Shown: positions 49,837-58,669, counted from the stretch's first letter. The stretch: 64,000 bases of DNA from DASXTW01 sp036505215 (GCA_036505215.1 DASXTW010000100.1:1-64000); one strand, 5' to 3'. Made by a program: numbers and translations. Notes: generated from the letters alone by a model not told the origin.

Positions 49837-50858
49837 CTCCCCGCAGGCCCGTGGCGGACGACCGTCGTGACTTCGGTGCGGATTCTCGGCCAAGCTCACC
49901 GGGGAGAGAGGGCGATGATCGGTTCCTGTCGTTCGTAGCCCGGTGGGCCAGGCTCCGAGCATCCTTCCGGTCTCCCGTGATCGAACGGCTCGGGCTCCTC
50001 CTGGCTCTGCTGATCTTCGCCCTTACGACGGTCGTGGCATTCCGACAGCTCCCCCCACAGGGGCGGCCAATTCAGTGGCCGCTCTTGATCCTCGTGGCTC
50101 TGGTTGCCGTACCGGCCACGATCGCCTTGAACGGGACCGAATATCGCCTCTCGGCCCGCATCCTCGGCCACCGGGTGCCTTTCCTACAAGCCGCAAGGAT
50201 CGGCCTCATCGGGACAGCCGCCAATCAGTTGCCGATCCCCGGGTCCGTTCTGGTGCGAATGCGGGCTCTCAACAGGCTCGGATCGGGCTATCTCCGGGCG
50301 ACCGCGTCCACTGCGATCGTCGGCCTCGTCTGGATCGGCGTGAGCGGTCTCCTAGCGGGCCCGTTCGTCCTTGCGGGGGGGCATGTAGCGCTGGGCGTAC
50401 CGTTGGTGGCTGGGGGAGCGGCAGCCGCTGTCGGGGGATACTTCCTGCTCAGGTCCCAAGTTGCAGCGCCCCAACGCCTCCCACTGCTCGTGCGGCTGGT
50501 GACGGTGGAGGCCGGATTCGTGGCGATTTCAGGGGTGCGGTTCTTCTTGGTGCTCCGCGCCCTGGGCTTTCGAGTCTCGGCCGCTCAGGCGCTTGCCCTG
50601 ACCGTTTCGGTGGTGCTGGCGGCTGCGGCTGGATTCTTCCCGGGCGGCCTTGGGCTCCGAGAACTGCTCGCCGCGGGCATCAGCCCCGTCGTCGGGCTTC
50701 CCGCCGCGGTCGGAGCGGTCGGTACTGTCGTGGATCGCGCAGTCTCCCTGGCGATGCTCTCGATCGTCTCCCTTGCATTCCTGGTCTTGTTCCCAAGAGT
50801 GATGCGAGGCCGCGGCATCCCGCGGGGGCCGGAGGGGGCGGGGGAATCGGCCCCTTAA
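49833..50858 (+). CDS. UPF0104/AglD-like (lysylphosphatidylglycerol synthase TM region) membrane protein
   Basis: A 341-residue polytopic protein with about eight helices, starting after a 45-residue hydrophilic N-terminus. The pattern LLFALTTVVAFRQLPPQ-like first helix, the IGLIGTAANQLPIPGSVLVR segment and the GFFPGGLGLRELLAAGISPV loop are typical of the LPG_synthase_TM/UPF0104 group, often found next to DPM1-like GT2 genes, as here. Start GTG 49833 overlaps the GT2 stop (GTGA), indicating coupling. The role may be flipping or accepting the polyprenyl-linked sugar made by the GT2; the lysyl-transfer domain of MprF is absent. Confidence 0.88.
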   Translation: MTPRRPVADDRRDFGADSRPSSPGREGDDRFLSFVARWARLRASFRSPVIERLGLLLALLIFALTTVVAFRQLPPQGRPIQWPLLILVALVAVPATIALNGTEYRLSARILGHRVPFLQAARIGLIGTAANQLPIPGSVLVRMRALNRLGSGYLRATASTAIVGLVWIGVSGLLAGPFVLAGGHVALGVPLVAGGAAAAVGGYFLLRSQVAAPQRLPLLVRLVTVEAGFVAISGVRFFLVLRALGFRVSAAQALALTVSVVLAAAAGFFPGGLGLRELLAAGISPVVGLPAAVGAVGTVVDRAVSLAMLSIVSLAFLVLFPRVMRGRGIPRGPEGAGESAP

Positions 50859-51037
50859 CAGGAGTGGTCAAGTTTGTGGAGGGCCGAAGCCCGCTGCGCA
50901 CCGTAGCGGCCTTCTCATCTCGGCCGCCACGTGGGGGAGATCGCCAACGACTTCGGGGCTCTCCAACGCCGTCACCGGGAGGCCCCATGCCCGGACGGCT
51001 CGTGGGACGCGCTGGGGAGAAAACGTTGGAGAGAGGG

Positions 51038-51043
51038 TAAACT
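51038..51043 (+). promoter_or_regulatory. possible -10 box (TAAACT) for the methyltransferase/sulfatase operon
   Basis: TAAACT lies 46 nt before TTG 51090, with a CAGGAG ribosome binding site at 51075-51080. No good -35 seen. Confidence 0.3.
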
Positions 51044-51089
51044 GCCGCCTGCTTCCGGCGGGCCAGCCCAGGTGCAGGAGACCGCAACC

Positions 51090-52475
51090 TTGATCGAATC
51101 GAACGTCGCCTCCTCGTTCCGCGACCCGAGCGGGTTCGTCTTCGTCCGTGACAACGCCTTGTACCGACAAGTCAATCAATCGTTCCAGCCCGACTTCGAC
51201 CGTCTGGTTGAGTCCGGCCTCTACGGAGCGCTCCTCGAACAGGAACTGATCGTCCCTCATGAGGAAGTAGAGCTGGCCCTCGCTGCTGCCCCCGGCGCCT
51301 ACAAGATTCTTCGTCCAGAGCAGATCCCGTTCATCTCCTACCCGTACGAGTGGTCGTTCGGGCAGCTGAAGGATGCCGCCCTCGCCACGCTCAGCGTCCA
51401 GGAACTGGCCCTCGACCACGGGATGTCACTCCGGGACGCCAGCGTGTTCAACATCCAGTTCCGGAGGGGGAAGCCGATCCTCATCGACACGCTCTCGTTC
51501 GAACGCCTTCCGGAGAGCATCCCCTGGGTGGCTTACCGGCAGTTTTGCCAGCACTTCCTCGCGCCCCTGGCGCTGATGAGCTATCGGGATGTCCGGCTGG
51601 GGCAGCTCTCGCGGATTCATCTCGACGGCGTCCCGTTGGACCTGGCAGCGGCGGTGCTGCCCTTGCGGGCCCGGCTCCGGGCGTCGCTCCTCATCCACCT
51701 GTTCCTTCATGCTCGAAGCCAGCGAAAGCACGCCACGACCACCGACGCCCGGAAGGCATCCAAGGGCCGGGCCTTCACGCCGCAGGCCTTCAGCGGGCTG
51801 ATCCAGAGCCTGAGGGGTGCCGTCCAGAAGCTTCGGTGGGAACCGGACAGGAGCGTCTGGGCCACGTACTACAGCGAGGCAGAGTCCTACACTCCCGACG
51901 CCCTCGAATCCAAGAAGGCGCTCGTGGGAAGCCTGCTCCAGGAGGCGGCGCCGAAGAGCGTGTGGGATCTGGGAGCGAACACGGGTCTGTTCAGCCGAGT
52001 TGCCGCTGAGGATGGATCGAATGTCGTCTCCTTCGACCTCGACCCCGGCGCCGTGGAGCTGAACTACCGGGAAGTCGTATCGAGGAACGAGACCAACATC
52101 CTTCCCCTCGTCATGGACCTCACCAATCCCAGCCCTGCAATCGGGTGGGAGAACCAGGAGCGTGCGTCCCTCGCCGAACGTGGTCCGGTCGACCTGGTCA
52201 TGGCCCTGGCCCTCATCCATCATCTGGCCATCGCGAACAACGTTCCTCTGGAGCGCATAGCCGAATTCTTCGGCACGCTCGCCCCGTGGCTGCTCGTCGA
52301 GTTCGTTCCGAAGGGCGACCCGATGGTCGAACGCCTTCTGGCCACGAGGGAGGACATCTTCCCCGACTACACAAGGCAAGGCTTCGAGCGGTCTTTCGGG
52401 CAGCGGTTCGCCATCGTGCGGCGCCAGCCGATCGCCGGATCTGATCGGGTGCTGTACCTCATGCGCGGACGATGA
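51090..52475 (+). CDS. class I SAM-dependent methyltransferase (large, NoeA-like)
   Basis: A 461-residue protein with an N-terminal domain of about 240 residues (DPSGFVFVRDNALYRQVNQS, then RPEQIPFISYPYEWSFGQLK and HGMSLRDASVFNIQFRRGKP, kinase-like in style) and a C-terminal Rossmann methyltransferase domain (SVWDLGANTGLFSRVAAEDG, VSFDLDPGAVELNY, ALALIHHLAIANNVP). This two-domain layout matches nodulation-methyltransferase-like proteins of surface-polysaccharide loci. Start TTG 51090 has CAGGAG 9 nt upstream; GTG 51072 and ATG 50931 are alternatives. Its stop overlaps the next gene by ATGA. Confidence 0.85.
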   Translation: MIESNVASSFRDPSGFVFVRDNALYRQVNQSFQPDFDRLVESGLYGALLEQELIVPHEEVELALAAAPGAYKILRPEQIPFISYPYEWSFGQLKDAALATLSVQELALDHGMSLRDASVFNIQFRRGKPILIDTLSFERLPESIPWVAYRQFCQHFLAPLALMSYRDVRLGQLSRIHLDGVPLDLAAAVLPLRARLRASLLIHLFLHARSQRKHATTTDARKASKGRAFTPQAFSGLIQSLRGAVQKLRWEPDRSVWATYYSEAESYTPDALESKKALVGSLLQEAAPKSVWDLGANTGLFSRVAAEDGSNVVSFDLDPGAVELNYREVVSRNETNILPLVMDLTNPSPAIGWENQERASLAERGPVDLVMALALIHHLAIANNVPLERIAEFFGTLAPWLLVEFVPKGDPMVERLLATREDIFPDYTRQGFERSFGQRFAIVRRQPIAGSDRVLYLMRGR

Positions 52476-54073
52476 CTGACGTTTTGAACCACACGGAGTC
52501 CGTAGGGCGGGGCGGGGATCGGACACTTGCCACATGGCGGCAGCGCATCAGCAAGGGCCCGCCGCTCATACATCCCTTCCTGATGGCCTCGTTCCCGATC
52601 GTCTTCCTCTTTGCTCGCAACCTTCGCGAGGCGATCACGCCGAGCGACATGGTGACGCCTCTGGAGCTGTCGATCGGCGCGACGGCGATCTTCATGACTG
52701 CAGGTTGGGCGATCTTTCGAAACGCCAAGGCCGTCGGCCTCGTCGTCAGCGTCTGGCTTCTGCTGTTTTTCTCGTACGGCCGCGCCTCAGCCGGTCTGCA
52801 AGGCACGCTCCTCGGTCGAGATCTCTACCTGCTGATCGCCTGGGGCATCCTTGCTTTCGCCGCCGTCATCGTGGCCTTCCTCTTCCGGTCGCGGCTCCGA
52901 GCGACCACGAGTGCACTCAATCTCATCACGGTGGTGCTGGTGGCGATGAACGTGATTCCGATCGTGTTCTATCGATCCGCCGTGCCGAGGGGATCTGCGT
53001 CATCGGGCGGTTTGTTCGCAGGCCAGCTGGAGGCCGCCAAGAGCAGCAAGCATCGCCTGCCGGACATCTACTACATCGTCCCCGAGGACTACGGTGAGGC
53101 AAGGACGCTGCGGGATCTGTACGGGATCGACACTCAACCCTTCAATCGATGGCTCATCACACAAGGCTTCTACGTCGCCACCGACAGCAAGACCAACTAC
53201 CCGAACACTTCCCTGTCGCTGTCGTCCTCACTGAACCTCCAATACCCCTCGAGCCTGCTCGGGGAAGCCGCGAAGGACGGGGATGCGGTCAAGCGGACGC
53301 TCCGTGGCTTCGCAGCATCAAGATTCCTCAAAGCGCTTGGATACCGCTACGTGCATATGGGCATGTGGTGGGCGGCAACGACGACGGATCCAACCGCGGA
53401 CGTGGAGGTGAAGGGGGAAGGGCTCTCGGAGTTCTCCTCCATCCTCTACGACACGACGATCCTACCCGCCCTGAGCACGAAGGTGAAGAGTGTCGGAGGG
53501 GTGCAGCTCGACGTGCGGCGTGTCCGTTACGAGCACACACTTCAACAGTTTGACAACCTCCTCCAGGTGAGCAAGCTTCGCGGGCCGAAGTTCGTTTTCG
53601 TTCACCTGGGTGTGCCTCACGCCCACTATGTGTTCGATCGGAAGGGACGGTTCGTGGGTAAGACGCAGGCGGCGGTAGGGACCAGGGAGAAGCGTTTCGG
53701 GGACCAGGCCCTCTGGACGAGCAGCAAGTTACAGGAAGTGCTCGGGCGACTACTGGACGCGACGGGGAGAAAGGCCGTCATCATCCTCCAAACTGACGAG
53801 GGGCCCGAACCCGTGAAGTACCCTGGAGTCTCGAACCGCGGACCCAACCTCCATCGCACGCTTCTGGACAAGTACCGAATCCTGAATGCCTACTACCTGC
53901 CGGACGTCTCGCACGCCAAGCTGTACCCCTCGATCACCCCAGTCAATTCCTTTCGGCTGGTCTTCGACCTGTACTTCCATGCGGGGTTCGGGCTCCTGCC
54001 CGACGAGATCTGGGGGAAGGAGGAGGATCCGACCAGGTTCGTGAACATCACCGACCTTGTCCAAGACAGATGA
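52472..54073 (+). CDS. sulfatase-like membrane hydrolase
   Basis: A 533-residue protein: about four N-terminal helices (HPFLMASFPIVFLFARNL to ALNLITVVLVAMNVIPIVF) then a large extracytoplasmic alkaline-phosphatase-fold domain. RLPDIYYIVPEDYGEARTLR opens it, TNYPNTSLSLSSSLNLQYPS carries the Thr/Ser nucleophile region, FVFVHLGVPHAHYVFDRKG and ILQTDEGPEP are metal-site segments. It resembles LTA-synthase-like and phosphoethanolamine/sulfatase-like membrane enzymes that decorate surface glycans. It overlaps the methyltransferase stop by ATGA. Confidence 0.86.
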   Translation: MTDVLNHTESVGRGGDRTLATWRQRISKGPPLIHPFLMASFPIVFLFARNLREAITPSDMVTPLELSIGATAIFMTAGWAIFRNAKAVGLVVSVWLLLFFSYGRASAGLQGTLLGRDLYLLIAWGILAFAAVIVAFLFRSRLRATTSALNLITVVLVAMNVIPIVFYRSAVPRGSASSGGLFAGQLEAAKSSKHRLPDIYYIVPEDYGEARTLRDLYGIDTQPFNRWLITQGFYVATDSKTNYPNTSLSLSSSLNLQYPSSLLGEAAKDGDAVKRTLRGFAASRFLKALGYRYVHMGMWWAATTTDPTADVEVKGEGLSEFSSILYDTTILPALSTKVKSVGGVQLDVRRVRYEHTLQQFDNLLQVSKLRGPKFVFVHLGVPHAHYVFDRKGRFVGKTQAAVGTREKRFGDQALWTSSKLQEVLGRLLDATGRKAVIILQTDEGPEPVKYPGVSNRGPNLHRTLLDKYRILNAYYLPDVSHAKLYPSITPVNSFRLVFDLYFHAGFGLLPDEIWGKEEDPTRFVNITDLVQDR

Positions 54074-54107
54074 TGCTCGGGTGGCGCTTGCCGGCCGGGC
54101 GAGCGGG

Positions 54108-54113
54108 TATCAT
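54108..54113 (+). promoter_or_regulatory. possible -10 box (TATCAT)
   Basis: TATCAT lies 27 nt before GTG 54141, whose own GGAGG site is at 54129-54133; it could give the small gene a promoter of its own. Confidence 0.3.
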
Positions 54114-54140
54114 CCTCGCTTTGGAAGCGGAGGCGAATCA

Positions 54141-54389
54141 GTGAAGGCGTCGAGAACCCGAATCGTTTGGGTTGCGGTCTTCTTTGTGTACTTCTTCATC
54201 ACGATGCCTGCGGCACACGCGTACGTCGACCCGGGAACGGGGAGCTACGTCTTCCAGGTGCTGCTTGGCGTCCTCCTCGGCGCCGTTGTAGCCGTCAAGC
54301 TGTGGTGGCGAAAGATGTGGGCCTTCGTGTCACGTAAGCGGTCGCCGAAGGAAGGGGAGACAGGGGAGCCCTCCCGACCAGCCCGGTGA
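54141..54389 (+). CDS. small membrane protein with AYVDPGTGSY motif
   Basis: An 82-residue protein with two hydrophobic segments, IVWVAVFFVYFFITMPAAHA and VFQVLLGVLLGAVVAVKLWW, separated by AYVDPGTGSY. Short proteins with this YxDPGTGS turn are frequently found beside sulfatase-like or phosphoglycerol-transferase-like surface genes, as here. The first segment may be a signal peptide cut at AHA. GGAGG stands 7 nt before GTG 54141. The function is unknown; it may be an accessory subunit of the preceding enzyme. Confidence 0.75.
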   Translation: MKASRTRIVWVAVFFVYFFITMPAAHAYVDPGTGSYVFQVLLGVLLGAVVAVKLWWRKMWAFVSRKRSPKEGETGEPSRPAR

Positions 54390-54391
54390 TC

Positions 54392-54700
54392 TCAGGCACT
54401 CCCGGAAGACGGGGCGGTAACGGCGACGTCCGCCGGCAGGAGTCCTGAACGGAGCACGCACCCGGCGAGCCGGAAATCGGTCAGCCGCTCCACGAGGCCG
54501 GGACGCTGTCCAAGAGGACGGTTCGTGAGCCTCGCCAAAGGCGCCGTCATCGACGTTGATGACGCTGCGGGCCTGCCAGACCGGCCACGGTGAACTCTCC
54601 TCCCTGAAGCCGACATCAGAGCCGTCTCCCCGGTCCCGTCCGCGTTCACCACATGGATGTGATATCGGCCTTCACGGTCCTGGCTCGCGTAGGCGATCAT
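54392..54700 (-). pseudogene. WD40-like (PD40/TolB-type) propeller fragment
   Basis: On the minus strand from ATG 54700 the frame reads MIAYASQDREGRYHIHVVNA then DGTGETALMS, the standard TolB/PD40 propeller blade. After about 35 residues the family pattern is lost, and a neighbouring frame reads SSPWPVWQ, close to the usual end of the blade, so a frameshift is likely. Fewer than one full blade is left. It is a remnant, joined directly to the SQR fragment. Confidence 0.6.
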
Positions 54701-54855
54701 CCCTTCCTGAGCCGGCCGGGACACCACGCGGCGTCGACAGTGCCATCCAGATACGTGATCGAGCACGCGTTGCCACCGGGCCCGAGCCCGGGGATGACGT
54801 CGAAGTCGTTCAGGTACCCGGTGGCGATCACGAGGTAGTCGCAGCCGAACCGCAT
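54697..54855 (-). pseudogene. sulfide:quinone oxidoreductase fragment
   Basis: A 52-codon minus-strand frame reads RFGCDYLVIATGYLNDFDVI then PGLGPGGNACSITYLDGTVD, matching the NAD(FAD)-binding core of sulfide:quinone oxidoreductases and related flavoproteins. Both ends are missing; a stop codon lies immediately upstream and the frame ends at 54697, sharing bases with the PD40 fragment. It is clearly a gene piece rather than a gene. Confidence 0.65.
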
Positions 54856-54910
54856 CGAGGCAGGTCAGGGCGTCTTTTTGGTGCACACTGCAGCCCGGTC
54901 CAACCAGGAG

Positions 54911-54940
54911 TTGACAGGCGAGCGGAGATGGGACTACCTT
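54911..54940 (+). promoter_or_regulatory. sigma-70-type promoter of the mutagenesis cassette
   Basis: A perfect TTGACA (54911-54916) and TACCTT (54935-54940) are 18 nt apart. The LexA box lies 12 nt beyond, where transcription should start. Confidence 0.65.
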
Positions 54941-54951
54941 CCCCCAAGTAC

Positions 54952-54967
54952 CCGAACATATGTTCGA
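54952..54967 (+). promoter_or_regulatory. LexA (SOS) box
   Basis: CCGAACATATGTTCGA matches the actinobacterial consensus TCGAAC-N4-GTTCGA at 11 of 12 fixed positions and is palindromic through 14 bases. It sits between the promoter and the GTG at 54992, so LexA should block the DUF6504-dnaE2-dinB transcript until DNA damage. Confidence 0.85.
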
Positions 54968-54991
54968 TTGATCCGAGGCGGCGGTCGCGGG

Positions 54992-55237
54992 GTGACCAAG
55001 CGGTACGACGAACAGGTGGCGGTGGAACGAGACGCCGGAATGCCCGCCGCCTTCCTGTGGCGGGGGCGGCGCTACGAGGTCCGCGACGTGATCGGCAGGT
55101 GGCGGATCGAGGGCCGGTGGTGGGAGGACGGCCGCGACCGCGAGTACTGGCGGGTAGAGGCGAAGGGGGGAGCGGTGGTGGACCTGTACGAGGATCGCCT
55201 GGGCGGCCGGTGGCACCTGGAACGGCTGTGGGACTGA
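54992..55237 (+). CDS. DUF6504 family protein of the DnaE2 cassette
   Basis: An 81-residue protein rich in Trp and Arg (FLWRGRRYEVRDVIGRWRIE, then GRWWEDGRDREYWRVEAKGG). This short family is repeatedly found beside DnaE2/ImuB translesion genes in actinobacteria. The start GTG 54992 was chosen because it lies 24 nt after the LexA box; longer frames would begin upstream of the promoter. It precedes dnaE2 by 9 nt. Its precise job is unknown; an adaptor within the mutasome is a reasonable guess. Confidence 0.8.
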   Translation: MTKRYDEQVAVERDAGMPAAFLWRGRRYEVRDVIGRWRIEGRWWEDGRDREYWRVEAKGGAVVDLYEDRLGGRWHLERLWD

Positions 55238-55246
55238 CGCGGCTCG

Positions 55247-58200
55247 ATGTCCCCCGATCCCCCCTTGGCCTCCTTCATCCACCTCTCCGCCCGCTCGTAT
55301 TTCTCGATCAAGGAGGGGGCCTTCTCCCCGGAGGATCTGGCTCGTCGAGCGGCCGAGCTCGGCATGCGGGCGGTGGCCCTGACCGATCGGGACGGGCTGT
55401 ACGGGGCTCCCCGGTTCGCCGCGGCCTGCCGCCATTACGGGGTCCGCCCGATCTTCGGGGCCACCATGACCGTGCGGACGGCTGCGGGCGATCGGCTGGT
55501 GACGATGCTGGCGAAGGACGCCGCCGGATACGGGAACCTGTGCCGGCTGATCACCTCTGCCCAGATGTCGGGGGAGCGTGGCGACCCGGCTCTCACTACG
55601 GGGCAGGTCTGTGAACGAGCAGGCGGGCTGATCTGTCTCCTCGGGCCTGAGTCCGATCCCGGACGACTGGCCATCCAGGGATGCCTCGATGCCGCGGGTG
55701 ACGCCCTGCGTCCGTACCTGGAAGCGTTCGGCTTGCCCGATCGAGGAGACCCCAGCTCGAATCTGTTCATGGAAGTTCGGAATCACCTCGAGCCGGAAAG
55801 TGCCTTTGAGGTCCGTCAGATGGTAAAGCTGGCTGACCATTCGGGCATACGGGCGGTGGCGACCAACGGAGTGCGATACCTCGTGCGGGAAGACGCGTTC
55901 CTCGCCGACGTCCTGGAGTGCATGCGGGAGATCGTGCCGCTGGCCGAGCATCACGTCTCCCGCCGAAACAGCGAGGGCTACCTGAAGCCGGCCCAGGACA
56001 TGCGGGCGCTATTCGCCGAAAGGCCAGAGCTGTGCGACCGGACCGTGGAGATCGCCGGCCGGTGCGAGTTCGACTTACGGGTAGGGGAAACGCACTTCCC
56101 CGACTTCCCCACTCCCAGGGGCCGGAGCGCGGGCTCCGTCCTGGCCGAGCGGTGTTGGCGAGGGATGGCAGACCGCGAGATGAAGCCGACCCCCGAGGTC
56201 CGCGACCGCCTCGACCACGAGCTGGCGTTGATCCAGACGATGGGCTACGCCGCGTACTTCCTGACGGTAGCGGACATCGCCCAGGACATCCGGGCCATGG
56301 GCATCCGCGTGGCATGCCGGGGATCGGCCGCGGGCTCGCTGGTCTGTTACCTCATCCGAATCTCGGACGTCGATCCGGTCCGCCACGGCCTGCTGTTCGA
56401 GCGGTTCATCAACCCGCTGCGAGAAGAGCTGCCCGACATCGACATCGACGTGGAGTCGGCCCGTCGCAAGGATGTGTACGACGCCATCCTGGCCCGTTAC
56501 GGGGACGATCGATGCGCCTGCGTGAACATGGTGGACACGTTCCGGGCACGGGGCGCCATCCGGGAGGTCGGCAAGGCCCTCGGCCTGCCGGAGGGCGAGG
56601 TGGACATCGCGGCGAAGGCCTTCCCGCACATCGGGGCCCACCACGTTCGAGCGGCCATGGAGCACCTCCCGGAGCTCGAGGGATTGAACCTGAACGCAGG
56701 TCAGCTGGAGATGCTGTTCCGCGTGGTGGAGCGCCTGGACGGATTTCCCCGCCACGTCGCCCTGCATCCTTCGGGGGTGGTGCTCTCCGGCCACGACCTG
56801 CCCGACCGCGTGCCGTTGGAACGCTCCTTCGAGGGGTACCGCATGGTCCAGGCCGACAAGGACGACGTCGAGCTGCTGGGACTGTTGAAACTGGATGTCC
56901 TCGGCGTGCGGATGCTCTCCGCCATGCGGCACTGCCTGGACGAGATCGCAAGGACCAAAGGCGAGAAGGTCGACCTCGACCAGATCCCTCAGGGCGATCC
57001 CACGACGTTCGAGCTGATCCGTTCGTCGGACACACTGGGGTGCTTCCAGATCGAGAGTCCGGGCCAGCGCGAGCTGCTCCAGAAGTTCCAACCCACCGAG
57101 TGGTCGGACCTCATCGTGGACATCTCGCTGTTCCGTCCCGGCCCGGTGAAGTCCGACATGATCACGCCGTTCCTGAACCGACGTCACGGCGTGGAAGCGG
57201 TCTCGTACCCGCATCCGTTCCTCGAGCCCGCTCTCGCCGAGAGCCATGGAGTGGTCGTCTATCACGAACAGGTGATGAACGTCCTGGCCGCGGTGGCCGG
57301 CTATGACCTGTCGGAGTGCGACCGCATCCGCCGGCACCTCGCCGACGACATGGAGGTCGAACAGATCGAACCAGACTTCCTCGGAAGGGCCGTGGCCCGA
57401 GGCGTTCCCCACCGGGTGGCGAAGGACATCTGGGACAAGGTCCTGCAGTTCGCCTCGTTCGGGTTCTGCAAGGCGCACGCCGCGGCCTTCGCCGTGCCCA
57501 CATATCAGTCGGCCTGGCTGAAGGCGCACTACCCGGCGCACTTCCTGGCCGGGGTCCTGACCCACGAGCCCGGGATGTACCCCAGGCGACTCATCCTCGA
57601 AGACGCGCGACAGCATGGCATCGAGATCCTTCCGCTCGACATCAACCTGAGCGAGCCGGACTACACGGTCGAAGCGATAGATGGCGACGAGGCGGCTGTT
57701 GACGCCGCCACCCCCGCTCGCTCGCCTTCGGCTCGATCGCGGGGGGCCCCCGGCGGCTACGCGCCGCCCTCACCGGCGACTCCTCTCCGGCGATACGGCA
57801 TCAGGTTGGCATTGAAGAGTGTCATGGGGATCTCGGAGGCTGAAGTGCGCTCGATCCTGGAAGCTCGAGCCGATCGGCTGTTCGTCGACGTGGGTGACGT
57901 CCTCCGCCGAACCAGCCTCACCCGCCCGGTGGCGGAGGCGCTGGCCCACGCCGGCGCGTTCGATCGATTGCCGGGCGCGCCCGGGTCGCGACGCGACCGG
58001 CTCTACGTGGCGATGGTGGCCGACGCCCCCCGGGAGGGGGAACAGACGGTGCTCCCGCTGCGGGAAGTCGGACCGCCACCCGGGCTCAGGGAATACACCA
58101 GCGCCGAACGGGTCCGGTCAGAACTCGAGGTGATGGGCGTGGATGCCACTCGGCACCTCCTCGAGTTCTACCGCCCTCTGCTCGAGGACCTCGGGGTCAC

Positions 58201-58660
58201 CCGGGCACGAGATCTCGGCGACCTCAAGGGCGACCGCTGGCTGATGGTGGCGGGGGTCAAGGTTGCATCCCAGACTCCCGCGGTTCGAAGCGGACAGCGG
58301 ATCATCTTCCTCACCCTGGACGACGGCACCGGCCTGGCCGACGTCACGGTGTTCGAACGGGTCCAGCCGTGGTGTGCGAAGACGGTGTTCCACGGATTCG
58401 TCCTGGCGGTGTGGGGACGCCTCAGGCGTACTGGGGTGAGGGGAGCGAGCCTCGTCGCGGAGCGCGTCTGGGACCTCGCCGCGCTGGCGAAGGCTCGGCG
58501 AGAGGGCAGGTTGGCCGAGGTGTTCGCGGACAGCCCTGCCGATCCCGCAGGCCGCACCGGTTCGGCCATCGCGGCCGCCGTGCCGCCCCTGTTGCACGGC
58601 ATCGCCGTCGCGCCGACCCGGAAGGTGTGGCACGCCAGCGGGGGCTCGGCCGGCCGGTAG
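55247..58660 (+). CDS. dnaE2: error-prone DNA polymerase DnaE2
   Basis: A 1137-residue C-family polymerase of the DnaE2 branch. The N-terminal PHP domain starts at HLSARSYFSIKEGAFSPEDL; the polymerase active site PDIDIDVE is at residues 396-403; FGFCKAHAAAFAVPTYQ and the C-terminal OB-fold (VASQTPAVRSGQRIIFLTLD) follow. It performs translesion synthesis after SOS induction. An unusual in-frame block of about 34 residues (about 817-850, Ala/Arg/Pro/Ser-rich) interrupts the stretch between the helix-hairpin-helix region parts and is encoded by a GC-rich repeat. Second gene of the LexA-controlled operon. Confidence 0.95.
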   Translation: MSPDPPLASFIHLSARSYFSIKEGAFSPEDLARRAAELGMRAVALTDRDGLYGAPRFAAACRHYGVRPIFGATMTVRTAAGDRLVTMLAKDAAGYGNLCRLITSAQMSGERGDPALTTGQVCERAGGLICLLGPESDPGRLAIQGCLDAAGDALRPYLEAFGLPDRGDPSSNLFMEVRNHLEPESAFEVRQMVKLADHSGIRAVATNGVRYLVREDAFLADVLECMREIVPLAEHHVSRRNSEGYLKPAQDMRALFAERPELCDRTVEIAGRCEFDLRVGETHFPDFPTPRGRSAGSVLAERCWRGMADREMKPTPEVRDRLDHELALIQTMGYAAYFLTVADIAQDIRAMGIRVACRGSAAGSLVCYLIRISDVDPVRHGLLFERFINPLREELPDIDIDVESARRKDVYDAILARYGDDRCACVNMVDTFRARGAIREVGKALGLPEGEVDIAAKAFPHIGAHHVRAAMEHLPELEGLNLNAGQLEMLFRVVERLDGFPRHVALHPSGVVLSGHDLPDRVPLERSFEGYRMVQADKDDVELLGLLKLDVLGVRMLSAMRHCLDEIARTKGEKVDLDQIPQGDPTTFELIRSSDTLGCFQIESPGQRELLQKFQPTEWSDLIVDISLFRPGPVKSDMITPFLNRRHGVEAVSYPHPFLEPALAESHGVVVYHEQVMNVLAAVAGYDLSECDRIRRHLADDMEVEQIEPDFLGRAVARGVPHRVAKDIWDKVLQFASFGFCKAHAAAFAVPTYQSAWLKAHYPAHFLAGVLTHEPGMYPRRLILEDARQHGIEILPLDINLSEPDYTVEAIDGDEAAVDAATPARSPSARSRGAPGGYAPPSPATPLRRYGIRLALKSVMGISEAEVRSILEARADRLFVDVGDVLRRTSLTRPVAEALAHAGAFDRLPGAPGSRRDRLYVAMVADAPREGEQTVLPLREVGPPPGLREYTSAERVRSELEVMGVDATRHLLEFYRPLLEDLGVTRARDLGDLKGDRWLMVAGVKVASQTPAVRSGQRIIFLTLDDGTGLADVTVFERVQPWCAKTVFHGFVLAVWGRLRRTGVRGASLVAERVWDLAALAKARREGRLAEVFADSPADPAGRTGSAIAAAVPPLLHGIAVAPTRKVWHASGGSAGR
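57705..57775. repeat. GC-rich palindromic insertion inside dnaE2
   Basis: Contains GCTCGCTCGCCTTCGGCTCG followed by GCGGGGGGCCCCCGGC and GGCGGCTACGCGCCGCC, each self-complementary. In style it resembles the intergenic repeats at 15021, 23518 and 61008. It keeps the dnaE2 frame open. Confidence 0.5.
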
Positions 58661-58663
58661 GGT
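58658..58663 (+). promoter_or_regulatory. -10-like box (TAGGGT) before dinB
   Basis: TAGGGT includes the dnaE2 stop codon and ends 6 nt before GTG 58670; it could allow a leaderless transcript in addition to read-through from the LexA promoter. Confidence 0.3.
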
Positions 58664-58669
58664 ATCCAC

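Noticed and set aside
54392..55954. 520-codon minus-strand open frame
   Set aside because: Most of it is antisense to dnaE2; only the last part, the PD40 fragment, has real homology.
56075..57616. 513-codon minus-strand open frame
   Set aside because: Shadow of dnaE2, whose active site and domains are clear on the plus strand.
57705..57775. Intein in dnaE2
   Set aside because: The insert is only about 34 residues, with no splicing-motif cysteine/serine or His-Asn end; it is a repeat insertion.
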